Shown: positions 43,098-53,396, counted from the stretch's first letter. The stretch is DNA of 64,000 nucleotides from Saprospiraceae bacterium (GCA_016708265.1 JADJGA010000004.1:248001-312000), one strand, 5' to 3'. Notes: generated from the sequence alone by a model not told the origin. Translations and numbers: made by a program.

Positions 43098-43183
43098 GCC
43101 CGAATGGTGAAATTGGTATACACGCAGGACTTAAAATCCTGTGGACTGAAAGGTCCGTGTGGGTTCAAGTCCCACTTCGGGTA
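43098..43183 (+). tRNA. tRNA-Leu (TAA)
   Basis: 86-nt class II tRNA: acceptor GCCCGAA / TTCGGGT (G1:U72 wobble), D arm GTGAAATTGGTATACAC, anticodon arm CAGGACTTAAAATCCTG with anticodon TAA, long variable arm (TGGACTGAAAGGTCCG) and T arm GTGGGTTCAAGTCCCAC. Decodes UUA. It has no own obvious promoter, so it may be read from upstream. Confidence 0.95.
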
Positions 43184-43190
43184 CTTCTTA

Positions 43191-43228
43191 AAAAAGAGGA
43201 CAACAATATCTGTTGCCTCTTTTTTTTT
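43191..43228 (+). terminator. Terminator after tRNA-Leu
   Basis: AGAGGACAACA pairs with TGTTGCCTCT (one mismatch) around ATATC, followed by a run of nine T. Confidence 0.85.
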
Positions 43229-43317
43229 GATTTATTGTTTGGTTTGGAATTAAGAATAACAATAATTTGACTTAAGATTCGTATTTTAATAATTCGACAT
43301 ACACATAATCATTTAAT

Positions 43318-45414
43318 TTGGATAATTTAATACTTCAATATAGTCCCTGGTTTATACTCCTTTGCCTTTTAACTGGATTTATCTATGCATTTGCTTTGTA
43401 CTATAAAAGCAAAAGTAGTAAAGAAAATAATCCCATCTTGTTTTATGGTTTATTCCTGGCACGCTTTATTACCGTTTCAATCATCAGCTTCCTGCTTTTG
43501 GCACCACTATTTAAAAGTATTGCCGAAAGAACAGTAAAACCTATACTTCTCGTAGCACAGGATTATTCTATTTCCCTAAAAAATGCTTATACAGGAAAAG
43601 AACTCAGGGAACTGAATGATAAAACAAAGGAAATATCGAAAAAACTAAGTAAAAAATATGAAATTCAGGAGTTCTCTCTTGGTGGTGAATTAAAAAACGG
43701 ATATAGTGATTCTTTTAACCTTAAGAGCACTAATATCTCTGCACTCCTTGACTATGTAAATAATGCATACGATAATAAAGAACTGGCAGGAGTCATACTA
43801 TCTTCAGACGGGATCTATAACGAGGGCTCAAATCCGGATTATTTCAATATAAGGAATTCTGCACCGGTCTATACAATTGCTTTAGGTGACACAACAATCA
43901 AAAAAGATGTACTTGTTCAAAATATATATCAAAACACAATAGCTTTTGCAGGTGACAGGCTATCCGTAAAAACAGATATTCTGGCAAAAAATGCAACTGG
44001 AGGAAAACCACAACTTGTTTTAAGTGAATATGGTTCAGGGGGACAAAAAATTATAATTGAAAAAAAAGCAGTTAATATCAGTTCCAATGATTTTCTTTCC
44101 ACTTATGATTTTACAATTGATTTGAATTCTCCAGGAGTTAAGCGGTTTAATATCACAGTTTCGAGTCTTCCTTCAGAGATCTCATATAAGAACAATTCAA
44201 GGGATTTTTTCATTGAGGTAATTGATTCTAAAACATCAGTGCTGGTGTATGCCAACAGCCCTCACCCGGATATTTCAGCAATAAAAGAATTGCTTTCCAT
44301 AAAAAAGAACTATACTATTGACATAAAATATACAGGAGAAAATGTTGATATTCAAAAATATGACTTGTTGATATTCCACAATCTACCAAGCTCAAAAAAT
44401 GATCTTGCTTCAGTCGCAAACTCAATGAACATAGCTGATATCCCTTCTTTTTTTATCGTTGGTTCACAAACAAATATCAACCAGCTGAACAAAATTCAAA
44501 ACCTGGTTACGATAAGTAATTTCGCAAATTCTGCAAATGATGTCCAGGCTGTATTAAATAAAGACTTTTCTCTTTTCGTTTTTGACGACATACTAACCAT
44601 TGGAATTAATAATTTTCCTCCTCTTAGCTCACCATTCGGGACTTACAATGTCAGTCCGGAAGCAAGAGTACTTTTTTATCAAAAGATCAGGAATATAAGC
44701 ACAAACTATCCACTGCTTGTGTTAAGTACAGCAAATAAAAACAGAGCTGCCATTCTTACCGCATCAAATTTCTTTAAATGGAAATTTTTTGAATACCAGC
44801 AAACCGGAGACTTTAAAGCAATAGGATCTGTAATTGATCAGACTGTCCAGTATCTGACACTAAAAAAAGACAAAAGTCAGTGGCAGGTAAGAACGGGGTC
44901 AAATATTTTCCAGGAATCTGAAAATATTAAGTTTTACGGTGAACTCTACAATGACAATTACCAGTTGATCAATGAACCTGAAGCTGTCTTAAAAGTAACA
45001 GACATCAACAAAAAAGAATATCACTTTGTATTTTCAAGAGTCGATAATCATTACGAAATAAATGCAGGAAGTTTCCCTCCCGGTGATTATGATTTTAATG
45101 CAACAACAGCAACCGGAGGTAAAAAACTTGTAAAAAAAGGTAAATTTACTATAAAAAACAAGGACCTTGAGTACTATGACATGATAGCTGACCATTCTGT
45201 TCTAAGTAAATTATCGACTCGGACAAATGGAGAAATGTTCTTTCCTGAGAATTATGATCAGCTAATAAAAAAACTTCTGGATGCTGATATTAAACCGGTA
45301 GTTTATTCAAGCGACCATACCAGGCACCTTCTGGACTATAAGCTTTTGTTTTTTCTGCTGCTGGCCCTTTTGACTTTTGAATGGCTTGTCCGAAAATTAA
45401 AAGGCTCAATATAA
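43318..45414 (+). CDS. vWA-like membrane protein with TTG start
   Basis: The 698-residue product has two N-terminal TM helices (about 11-30 and 45-64), a vWA-like domain with MIDAS-like DYSIS (about 82-86) and GVILSSDGIYNEGSNP, a long beta-rich extracytoplasmic region, a second Rossmann-like domain (YDLLIFHNLPS), and a C-terminal TM helix (LLFFLLLALLTFEWLVRKL). The BatA/glutamine-amidotransferase-like arrangement resembles Bacteroidota membrane proteins with unknown roles. The frame starts with TTG (43318); no in-frame ATG lies close. Two TM ends and a MIDAS suggest a metal-dependent binding function. It is coupled to the next gene (9 bp gap). Confidence 0.75.
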   Translation: MDNLILQYSPWFILLCLLTGFIYAFALYYKSKSSKENNPILFYGLFLARFITVSIISFLLLAPLFKSIAERTVKPILLVAQDYSISLKNAYTGKELRELNDKTKEISKKLSKKYEIQEFSLGGELKNGYSDSFNLKSTNISALLDYVNNAYDNKELAGVILSSDGIYNEGSNPDYFNIRNSAPVYTIALGDTTIKKDVLVQNIYQNTIAFAGDRLSVKTDILAKNATGGKPQLVLSEYGSGGQKIIIEKKAVNISSNDFLSTYDFTIDLNSPGVKRFNITVSSLPSEISYKNNSRDFFIEVIDSKTSVLVYANSPHPDISAIKELLSIKKNYTIDIKYTGENVDIQKYDLLIFHNLPSSKNDLASVANSMNIADIPSFFIVGSQTNINQLNKIQNLVTISNFANSANDVQAVLNKDFSLFVFDDILTIGINNFPPLSSPFGTYNVSPEARVLFYQKIRNISTNYPLLVLSTANKNRAAILTASNFFKWKFFEYQQTGDFKAIGSVIDQTVQYLTLKKDKSQWQVRTGSNIFQESENIKFYGELYNDNYQLINEPEAVLKVTDINKKEYHFVFSRVDNHYEINAGSFPPGDYDFNATTATGGKKLVKKGKFTIKNKDLEYYDMIADHSVLSKLSTRTNGEMFFPENYDQLIKKLLDADIKPVVYSSDHTRHLLDYKLLFFLLLALLTFEWLVRKLKGSI

Positions 45415-45423
45415 TAATAGCTT

Positions 45424-45915
45424 ATGGTGAAATACCGTATTCTTACAACCGGGGAACTTAAAGCAACCGAAAAACAATTCGTACATTTCCTTGCAGTGAA
45501 CGGAATTTCTTCAGAACACTGGGAAAGAATAAAACTGCAGGATCAGGCCAAAGTTGACACAATTATTGAAGAATTCAGTGATTCCATTTTTGAAAGTACA
45601 TTGACCAATGTCGACATCCTTGAACACAGATTGAAGAATTCCATAACATTGTATTATTTTGAAAGTAAAACTCTTTTTTTTATCAGAATTGAGACTAAAA
45701 CCGATGGCTACTTCAATTTTGACAATGAGTTTAAAATCAATGAACTGGCAGATTTAATTGAAAACTCATCTGAAAATATAAGCATTTACAAAGGTCAGAA
45801 AAAAGGAATTGAGGATAAGAAAATGGAATTTTTTCATCTGTTGGATTCAGGGTGCAAGATTTCTAAAAATGAAAGCTTGTTGCAATTTCTAAAAGAACTC
45901 ATCAGAGAAAAATGA
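45424..45915 (+). CDS. DUF6495-like cytosolic protein
   Basis: The 163-residue product begins VKYRILTTGELKATEKQFVHFLAVNGISSEHWERIK, which resembles the Bacteroidota-specific DUF6495 family as I recall it; the assignment is from memory. The rest includes two beta-rich segments (SITLYYFESKTLFFIRIE) and a helical end. No signal peptide or TM helix is seen. It follows the vWA-like gene in the same operon. Function is unknown. Confidence 0.7.
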   Translation: MVKYRILTTGELKATEKQFVHFLAVNGISSEHWERIKLQDQAKVDTIIEEFSDSIFESTLTNVDILEHRLKNSITLYYFESKTLFFIRIETKTDGYFNFDNEFKINELADLIENSSENISIYKGQKKGIEDKKMEFFHLLDSGCKISKNESLLQFLKELIREK

Positions 45916-46089
45916 GAGCCTGTAATATTTGAATTAATATTTAAATACACACTAAATTCAATTAGCGACTAATAGTTTGTATATAAAATCATTTGATTAA
46001 TCTATAAAAATGAATTCCAGCTTAGTTTATTTGTAACTTAGCAGTTAATTACCGGTAAAGGATCTAAAGAAAATCAACAAATAACTTAA

Positions 46090-47109
46090 ATGTTCAGAAA
46101 GTCAAAATTCAGGTTTCTTATTCATTTTTTTATCTGGATATTGCTTTTGCTTGGACTGGCTTTTCCTTTAAAAAGTGATTCCGGTTATTTATCTACATTT
46201 ATTGAAATCTCGGTAGATGCAATTTTTTATATATTCATTATTTATTTCAATATTTTTTATCTTTTCCCCAAATATCTAAAAGGACAGTCATTAGGCAAAT
46301 ATGCAGTCTTTCTGTTTATCTCGGTAGTTTTGATCACCCCAGTAAAAGGGCTTGCATTTTATATACTCAATCTCAGTGATGAGGATTCCAGAAGACAAGT
46401 GCTGTTTAATCTACATTATACCTTTTTAAGCGCCTTTCTGGTAGCAGGTTCATCAACAGTCATTAAAATACTTTATGAATGGGTTATTTATCAGAGGGAC
46501 AAGAAAAAACTGGAGAAGGAGAATATGCAGTCTGAGCTTAAATTCCTTAAAAACCAGATAAATCCTCATTTCCTGTTCAATACACTGAATAATATTTATG
46601 CTCTTTCTCTTATAAAGTCGGAAGCTACACCTGAAGTAATACTCAAACTTTCTGATCTTCTGAGGTATATGCTTTATGAATGTAATGAACCAAAAGTAAA
46701 ACTGAAAAATGAGATCAGCTACATAAAAAACTACCTTGATCTCGAAAAACTGAGACAAAAATCTGATGTGATAATAGATTTTAAAGTTGAAGGCGAAATA
46801 AAAGAACAGACAATTACTCCCCTGATATTTACACCCTTTCTTGAAAATGCCTTTAAACACGGAGTAAATAAAGTACTTGAAAATGCATGTGTCAGAGTTT
46901 TCATGAAAGTTAAAAAACACAATCTCAAATTTACTGTTGAAAATTCAAAACCAGAATTTACAGCAAGTGTAATCAATAAAAGTCAGGGAGGCATAGGACT
47001 TTCAAATGTCAAAAAAAGGCTTGAAATGCTTTATTATAACAATTACAGTCTTGAAATTGAAAATACAATGACATATTATAAAATAGAATTAACTTTAAAT
47101 CTGGTTTAA
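46090..47109 (+). CDS. LytS/YpdA-type sensor histidine kinase
   Basis: The 339-residue product has four TM helices (to about residue 130), a short coiled coil, and a His_kinase domain with INPHFLFNTLNNIYALSL (phospho-His about 160). A HATPase_c region follows with LENAFKHGV (N box) and GGIGLSNVKKRLEMLY (G box). This is the group that pairs with LytTR response regulators, encoded here 31 bp downstream. The sensed signal is unknown; with no extracytoplasmic domain, sensing probably takes place in the membrane. Confidence 0.95.
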   Translation: MFRKSKFRFLIHFFIWILLLLGLAFPLKSDSGYLSTFIEISVDAIFYIFIIYFNIFYLFPKYLKGQSLGKYAVFLFISVVLITPVKGLAFYILNLSDEDSRRQVLFNLHYTFLSAFLVAGSSTVIKILYEWVIYQRDKKKLEKENMQSELKFLKNQINPHFLFNTLNNIYALSLIKSEATPEVILKLSDLLRYMLYECNEPKVKLKNEISYIKNYLDLEKLRQKSDVIIDFKVEGEIKEQTITPLIFTPFLENAFKHGVNKVLENACVRVFMKVKKHNLKFTVENSKPEFTASVINKSQGGIGLSNVKKRLEMLYYNNYSLEIENTMTYYKIELTLNLV

Positions 47110-47140
47110 CAAATCTGAAAAACAGGATAAATATATAATT

Positions 47141-47854
47141 ATGAAAATAAAAACCTTAATAGTTGATGACGAGCCTCTTGCACTGCAGGTGCTTGAAAGT
47201 TATATTTCCCAGCTACCTGAAATGGAACTTGTAGCTAAATGTGGCAATGCGATTGAAGCAAATAATATTTTACAAACTGAGGAAATTGATCTAATTTGCC
47301 TTGACATTAAAATGCCACAGATTTCAGGTATAGACTTCCTTAAATCATTGAAAAATCCACCTTTTGTAATTTTTACCACGGCTTTTTCTAACTATGCTCT
47401 TGAAAGTTATAATTTGGATGTAGTTGATTTTTTGCTTAAACCGATCTCTTTTGACAGATTTATGAAAGCAGTCAATAAGGTAAGTGAAAGGATCAATTCC
47501 AAAAAAACAGTTTCAAATTCTGAAGACGATTATTTTTATGTAAAAGCTGACAAAAAACTTATCAGGATCAAATATGAGGACATTATCTATATCGAAGGAC
47601 TGAAAGATTATGTAATCATCCGGGTTGAGGATTCAAGGATAGTGACTCTGCAAACCATGAAAAGCCTTACTGATAAATTGCCTTCTGACCGTTTTCTGAG
47701 AGTTCACCGTTCTTACCTTGTCAATGTCGACAGAATCAATTCAATAATGGGCAATATGATTGAAGTCTTTGAAAAGGGAAAAACCAAGTTCATACCCATA
47801 GGAAAAAACTATAAAGACGAACTGATGATCACAATAGAGAGAAAAAGAATATGA
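47141..47854 (+). CDS. LytTR family response regulator
   Basis: The 237-residue product has a receiver domain (LIVDDEPLALQVL, phospho-Asp in LICLDIKMPQISG about 54, TTAFSNYALESYNLDVVDFLLKPI) and a LytTR DNA-binding domain from about residue 140 (DDYFYVKADKKLIRIKYEDIIYIEGLKDYV, LRVHRSYLVNVDRI). It is the cognate partner of the LytS-type kinase. Target genes are not visible; the vWA protein upstream or the fructosamine kinase downstream (15 bp) could be in its regulon. Confidence 0.95.
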   Translation: MKIKTLIVDDEPLALQVLESYISQLPEMELVAKCGNAIEANNILQTEEIDLICLDIKMPQISGIDFLKSLKNPPFVIFTTAFSNYALESYNLDVVDFLLKPISFDRFMKAVNKVSERINSKKTVSNSEDDYFYVKADKKLIRIKYEDIIYIEGLKDYVIIRVEDSRIVTLQTMKSLTDKLPSDRFLRVHRSYLVNVDRINSIMGNMIEVFEKGKTKFIPIGKNYKDELMITIERKRI

Positions 47855-47869
47855 TTTTCAACAAATTGT

Positions 47870-48718
47870 ATGATTAGTTTTTTCTCAGAAATAATTGATT
47901 GCAAGGTTTTTTCTGTCAGAAGTGTACACGGTGGAGATATTAACCAGGCATATAAAATTGATACTGTTGAAGGAATTTATTTTGCAAAAGTAAATGACGG
48001 GCCTGTAGCTTCAAAAATGCTCAGGACTGAATCAGTAGCCCTGCTTTTGTTAAATTCAATTAAAGGAATTAGAGTTCCGGAGGTGATCAGGATTGCAGAT
48101 CATGATAATCGATCTGTATTGATTTTGGAATGGATTGAGGCAGGAAAAGCTGAAAGAAGCACATCAAAGGATCTGGCAGAAAAACTTTCAATTCTGCACT
48201 ATGTATCTGCCGAAAATTTTGGTCTTGACTATGACAATTATATTGGTAGCCTCCCACAAGTAAATTCATATTCAGGAAATTGGCTCGATTTCTACTATTT
48301 GAACCGGATTAACCCACAGATTAAATCAGCAGCAGAGTCAGGGAAAATTCCTGTAGCCTATATCGGCAAATCAGAGCAGATATTTAAAAAAATGAAAAAT
48401 GAGATGCCTGACATTCAGCCTTCTCTTCTTCATGGGGATCTTTGGAGCGGAAATTATATGATTGATCAAACCGGAAAAGCGATTTTTATTGATCCTGCAA
48501 TATATTACGGACACAGGGAAATGGATATAGCAATGATGAAACTTTTTGGTGGATTTCCCGATGATGTTTTTGAAATTTATAACAATATTTACCCCCTGGA
48601 AACAGGATGGGGAAAAAGGACCAGATTCTATCAGTTGTACTATATTCTGGTACATGTGAATCTGTTTGGAGGATCATATTCCTCTTCTGCTATGAGTATT
48701 ATTGATTCTTATGCTTAA
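47870..48718 (+). CDS. Fructosamine kinase family protein
   Basis: The 282-residue product matches the fructosamine/ketosamine-3-kinase family: VHGGDINQAYKIDT, a VLILEWIEAGKAE hinge, LLHGDLWSGNYM (catalytic HGDLWxGN) and IDPAIYYGHREMDIAM (metal Asp). It should phosphorylate sugars attached to proteins by glycation or free Amadori products, starting deglycation. It lies 15 bp after the LytTR regulator, so it is probably co-transcribed with the two-component system. Confidence 0.95.
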   Translation: MISFFSEIIDCKVFSVRSVHGGDINQAYKIDTVEGIYFAKVNDGPVASKMLRTESVALLLLNSIKGIRVPEVIRIADHDNRSVLILEWIEAGKAERSTSKDLAEKLSILHYVSAENFGLDYDNYIGSLPQVNSYSGNWLDFYYLNRINPQIKSAAESGKIPVAYIGKSEQIFKKMKNEMPDIQPSLLHGDLWSGNYMIDQTGKAIFIDPAIYYGHREMDIAMMKLFGGFPDDVFEIYNNIYPLETGWGKRTRFYQLYYILVHVNLFGGSYSSSAMSIIDSYA

Positions 48719-48792
48719 TTTGCATATTTAAGTTTAATTGTGTGTGAATTCTTAATCCAAACTAAAGTATTAAAGCCAAAAGTATTGCTTAT

Positions 48793-49455
48793 CTATTTCA
48801 ATAAATAAACCATTCTGGCCTCTATCTCAAGTTCGGAAAATGAAGCATTAAACTCTCCTTCCGATAAGGCAAACAGGTACTTATTATCCCATTTATCGTT
48901 GAAAAACCATTTGTAATTGACGGCTGGTGAGATTAGGATGTTCTTGGCCAAGGGAATTGTTATACCGGAACCTAATCCTGCACTGTAGCTTACATCTTTT
49001 ATTACAGAGTCCTCAAAAAGGGAATTATTTTTAATACTGAAATTAATTCCTGAATTGACCAATAAAAAGAAATGCTTTTCAAAGAACTTGTTTCTCATAG
49101 AAAAATCAGGACAGTTACAGTCACCTTCCATATTGAACGGAAAAAACTTAAATGGCAATTCAAAACTGAATCTGTTCAATTTTAAATTTGCAATTCCAAC
49201 AATGGTTTTCGAAAAAGTGTAAACCAATCCCGGTATCAAAGACATTCCTGTTCCCTCGAAAATATATTGGTATCCTAAACCGATATTATAATTGTTCCTG
49301 AACAAGTTAAAATCAGAATTGTTATCAAACAGATACTCATCAACCTTACTATTATCAGCAAGGCTATATCCAATTTTAATACCAGCCTGACCAAAACATC
49401 TGCCTGACAAAATCAAAACAAAAAAGAATACCGCAAGAATTAATTGAATCTTCAT
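48793..49455 (-). CDS. Outer-membrane beta-barrel protein
   Basis: The 220-residue product has a signal peptide (LAVFFFVLILSGRCFGQ) and alternating hydrophobic/polar strands with aromatic residues near turns, ending with a terminal strand (ARMVYLLK). Two Cys in DCNCPDFS could form a loop disulfide. Porin-like Bacteroidota barrels of this size are of the OmpW/PorT type; no exact family is recognised. A TATTTTTG box is 23 bp upstream. Confidence 0.75.
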   Translation of the reverse strand: MKIQLILAVFFFVLILSGRCFGQAGIKIGYSLADNSKVDEYLFDNNSDFNLFRNNYNIGLGYQYIFEGTGMSLIPGLVYTFSKTIVGIANLKLNRFSFELPFKFFPFNMEGDCNCPDFSMRNKFFEKHFFLLVNSGINFSIKNNSLFEDSVIKDVSYSAGLGSGITIPLAKNILISPAVNYKWFFNDKWDNKYLFALSEGEFNASFSELEIEARMVYLLK

Positions 49456-49477
49456 TATATTTTAATCTGTTAACTCA

Positions 49478-49485
49478 CAAAAATA
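49478..49485 (-). promoter_or_regulatory. Minus-7 box for OMP gene
   Basis: Minus-strand TATTTTTG (TAnnTTTG) 23 bp upstream of the ATG at 49455. Confidence 0.45.
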
Positions 49486-49536
49486 GTTATAATTGCTTTA
49501 GGCTGATCGTATCATTCCGAATTTAAAAAAAAATAT

Positions 49537-49544
49537 TACTTTTG
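49537..49544 (+). promoter_or_regulatory. xseB: Minus-7 box for xseB
   Basis: TACTTTTG fits TAnnTTTG, 18 bp before the ATG at 49562. Confidence 0.5.
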
Positions 49545-49561
49545 TAAAAAATCTTAATTGG

Positions 49562-49759
49562 ATGAAAAAGGAGTTTAGCTATTCTGAAGCTTTCAAAGAA
49601 TTACAGACAATTGCCTCAAATCTTGAGAATGGCAATTATGAGATTGATGAATTATCCGTAAAAATAAAAAGAGCCGGAGAGCTGGTAAGTTTATGCAAGG
49701 AAAAACTGAGAATTATCGAAGATGATATAAATGAGGTTTTGAATTCAGCTAAATCATGA
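49562..49759 (+). CDS. xseB: Exodeoxyribonuclease VII small subunit
   Basis: The 65-residue product shows the XseB pattern: FSYSEAFKELQTIASNLENGNYEIDELSVKI and ELVSLCKEKLRIIEDDINEVL, a helical hairpin that binds the large subunit. Length is normal (about 65-80). xseA is not adjacent here. The gene has its own promoter box and its stop overlaps the convergent amidase by 6 bp. Confidence 0.92.
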   Translation: MKKEFSYSEAFKELQTIASNLENGNYEIDELSVKIKRAGELVSLCKEKLRIIEDDINEVLNSAKS

Positions 49760-50635
49760 TTTATTCATTACCAAACCTCTCTTATCAAAAATAAAATGCT
49801 CCATCAATACATTGGCAATCCATGAAGCAATCTGATTTTGACCTGTAGCCATATTCATAATACTTCTGTCACTCCCGTTCGATAAATAACCGGTCTCGAT
49901 AAGCAATGCCGGCATTGCAGCATTTCTGAGAACAAGCAAACCTGATTGTTTAACACCACGTTGTTTCAATATTGGCCTGATCTGATTGCTCCTGCTGAAT
50001 TTCACGGCAAGATCGATGCTCTCACCTAAAAAAAGATTTTGAAACGCAGAAAGGAAAATATGAGCTTCAGGTGAATCAGGATCATGCCAGTCATAATTTT
50101 TTTCATGATCAGATTCAAAAAGTATGGAGGCATTTTCTCTTAGTGCCGTATTGAGCTTATCTGGATTTTTACCCAAACCCAGTACATGAATTTCAGAACC
50201 GTTGACATTCCTGTCTTCAATAAATGAATTGCAGTGAACCGATAAAAACAGATCCGCGTTCAGATTATTTGCCACAGTGATACGGGAATGTAAAGGGACA
50301 AAGACATCGCTCTCCCTTGTAAGTACAACTTTTGACATTGGCAATGCAGCTTCAATTTTCCTTTTCAATGCTTTGGAAATCTCAAGAACAACATCCTTTT
50401 CGCGTATTCCTTCATAACTTGTTCCCACATCTTTACCACCGTGACCCGGATCAATTACGATCACAAGCTGCGAATCACTTTCACCTTTCTGAACTTTTTG
50501 TACAGAAAATGTATTTGTTGGGGAATTTTCTTCGTTAATGTAATACTTGCTGCTGGAGTGAAATGGAAATGTTAAGAAAAAATTAAATACAGCAAATAAT
50601 AAAGCCTTTTTTACTAAAAGATTTAATTTTGTCAT
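49754..50635 (-). CDS. N-acetylmuramoyl-L-alanine amidase (Amidase_3)
   Basis: The 293-residue product has a signal peptide-like N-terminus (ALLFAVFNFFLTFPFHSS) and the amidase domain with VIDPGHGGKDVGTSYEGIREKDVVLEI (zinc His and Glu), LFLSVHCNSFIEDRNVNGSEI (zinc His) and MPALLIETGYLSNGSDRSIM (catalytic Glu). All catalytic residues are present. This is the second peptidoglycan amidase in the window (the other is at 35619-36932) and lacks a binding module. It is divergent from lptD. Confidence 0.92.
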   Translation of the reverse strand: MTKLNLLVKKALLFAVFNFFLTFPFHSSSKYYINEENSPTNTFSVQKVQKGESDSQLVIVIDPGHGGKDVGTSYEGIREKDVVLEISKALKRKIEAALPMSKVVLTRESDVFVPLHSRITVANNLNADLFLSVHCNSFIEDRNVNGSEIHVLGLGKNPDKLNTALRENASILFESDHEKNYDWHDPDSPEAHIFLSAFQNLFLGESIDLAVKFSRSNQIRPILKQRGVKQSGLLVLRNAAMPALLIETGYLSNGSDRSIMNMATGQNQIASWIANVLMEHFIFDKRGLVMNKS

Positions 50636-50663
50636 TATTAGTAGATTGTAGTTTTCTCAACTG

Positions 50664-50671
50664 CAAATATA
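50664..50671 (-). promoter_or_regulatory. Minus-7 box for amidase gene
   Basis: Minus-strand TATATTTG, 29 bp upstream of the amidase ATG at 50635. Confidence 0.5.
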
Positions 50672-50697
50672 ATAATAACTTTTAATATATAAAACTT

Positions 50698-53396
50698 TTG
50701 ACGAGAATATTTTACATAGTATTATTTTTTTTATTATATAATTATCATTTTATTGCTCAAATAGGTATCGACAGCACTAAAACGATAACAGATTCCACGG
50801 TTTTATCCAGCAATTCCTTCTTCAGCAGCGACAGTATTCTTACTGATTCGTTTTCGGATTATAATATTTCTAAAGATGCTATTGAGGATGTTATTTTATG
50901 GGGGGCTAAAGGACTTGAACATTTTGATCAGGATATTAATAAGCTCATCCTTATAGATGAAGCATATATCAAATATGGAGATATTTCACTAAATGCCGGT
51001 TATCTTGAAATTGATCTCGAAAAAAAAGAGGTATTAGGACTACCTCTTCCGGAATCCAACTCCAGGAATGCTCAAAAACCGGTTTATAAAGATAAAACTG
51101 ATGAATTTGAAGCTAAAAAACTAAGATACAATCTGAAATCGAAAAAAGCATGGGTTGAATATGCTGCTAAAAAAGAGGGAGAACTTACTGTACATGGTTA
51201 CAAAGGCAAGTATATCAGTAAGGATGCAGATACCATAAATCAGGTAGATAAGATGTTCATCGACGGGGGTATAATAACAAATTGTACCAACGACCACCCA
51301 CACTGGGGGGTCAAAGCCAGCAAAATAAAACTCATCCCCAATAAACTCGCAATTTTCGGATACTCAATGCTGGAAATAGCAGATGTCCCTATTTATCCTC
51401 TCACTCTCCCCTTTGGACTTTATCCGATGTTTCAAGGTCAAAAATCCGGCTTGATATTGCCGAGGAATGTTGATATAAATGCGCAATACGGTATTGGATT
51501 TAAAGATATAGGAGTTTATTTTGTACTTAGTGATTATGTGGATATCCGTGCTACAGCAGATATTTATACAAGAGGAACACACGGTATTTATCTGAGTTCA
51601 AATTACAATAAGAGGTACAAATTCAGGGGGAATGCATCATTAAGCTATTTCAATGAAATTAAAGAAAGTCAGACTGACACCACTAAAAAAAGTTCACCAT
51701 CATTCAGGATTTATTTATCTCATTCTCAGGATTCCAAAGCACATCCTTATCAGAATATAGGAGGAACTATCAATCTGCAATTTGCAAATTTTCAAAAAAG
51801 TGCTAATAATGATGCTTACAGCAGAACTAATAATGTTGTTAGTTCTAATCTGAATTACAACAGACGATTTCCTGATTCACCCTTCAGTCTGACTGCATCT
51901 TTTAATCACGATCAGAATAATGCCACAAGAGCTTTTAATGTGACTTTTCCGAGATTATCAGTAAATATGAACACGATTTATCCCTTCAAGTTAAAAAACA
52001 GAACAGGAAAAGAAAAATGGTATGAAAAAGTTTCTTTAAAATACGACGCTTCAAGTGAAAGCAGGGTTAGCGCAACAGATACAACTATTTTCATTCTTGA
52101 TACTTTGAAAAACAACATTAAAACCGGAATAAAACAGTCTTTCAGCACAGGAGCATCATTCACGGTATTTAAATATATCAACATCGGCTTTAATGCAAAC
52201 TATAATGAAAACCATTTTTTTAAAATTGTTGACAAAAACCTCAAAGACACAATTATCCTTAGGGAAAAAGGGAAAGATGATGTTGGAAATATACTATACG
52301 ATACTATATATGGTGAGTTGATTACAAATACAATATCTGACTGGAGAGTCTTCAGGCAGATTACCCCTTCCCTATCCCTTTCCACAAATAAATATGGAAA
52401 ACTGATCTTCAAAAATGGATGGCTAAGAGGCATAAAACATAAAGTAGCATATTCAATATCGATAAGTGGTAACCCTATCGATGAAAGGAAGAAATATATC
52501 AGTGAAGTTGATACCGACACAAGACCCCAATACAATAAAAAACAAGAATATAGCATTTTCGAATTAGGAGGACCTTATGGGTCAGGGTCTCCTTCCGGCA
52601 GGAATATTTCAATTTCCTATGGGGTAAATAATTATATCGATGCTAAAGTATGGAGCAAAAAGGATTCCGATAAAAAAAAATATCACTTATAAAAGGCCTG
52701 AGTATTTCCGGCAGTTACAATGTTTTTGATGACAGTTTGAATTTCACGCCTGTCAGGGCAGGTTTTAATCTGCCATTATTCAATAATTTTGTTTTTATTT
52801 CTTATAGCGGACAGCTCGATTTCTATGAAAAATTAAATGGTCAAAGAATCGACAAATTTGTCTGGGAAAGTAAAAAAATACCTTTGCGACATGACTATTC
52901 ATCTGTAGGAATCTCAGTGAATAATAAATCAATAGATGAGATCATGAAGATGTTCAGAAAAGACAAGAAAGGTCCAGATCAGGAAAAGGAAAAATCCGAA
53001 AAAATTGTCGAACAGGAAGATAAGTTGCTGTCAATCTTAAAGGATTTTCGACTTAATTATAATATAAGTATGAGATGGGAACAAAACAAAAGAAACGTTG
53101 ACACATTCTTTGTGAGCTTTCATTCTGTTTCTGTAAATGGTTCAATCCCCTTGTCAAAAAACTGGAATCTGAGAATAAACAACTTTGACTATAATATAAA
53201 GGAAAAAAGATTTGAATATCCTGATATAGGTCTGGAAAGGGATCTTCATTGCTGGAGAATGAGTTTCAGCTGGAGGCCGAGTGGAGGTTCTTATACTTTT
53301 TTCATTGGTGTAAAATCATCAGTCCTGCAATTTGTCAAATATAATCATGGTCAGGACCCTATAAGGGGAGCATTGAATAGCAGTCCTGTTTTTTGA
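50698..53396 (+). CDS. lptD: LPS-assembly LptD-like outer-membrane protein, frame broken in poly-A
   Basis: The first part (50698-52692, 664 codons) starts with TTG, then a signal peptide, an OstA-like region (EDVILWGAKGLEHFDQDINKLILIDEA; HPHWGVKASKIKLIPNKLAIFGYSML) and the LptD barrel motif LPFGLYPMFQGQKSGLILPRN. After the run of nine A (52672-52680) the frame ends at 52692, but the +1-inserted frame continues as ISLIKGLSISGSYNVFDDSL and runs to 53396 with further barrel strands. One added A would give 2700 nt, exactly 899 codons plus stop, a normal length. This is either a sequencing or assembly error, or -1 slippage at the A-run. LptD inserts LPS into the outer membrane and is essential in most Gram-negatives. 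Confidence 0.85.
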
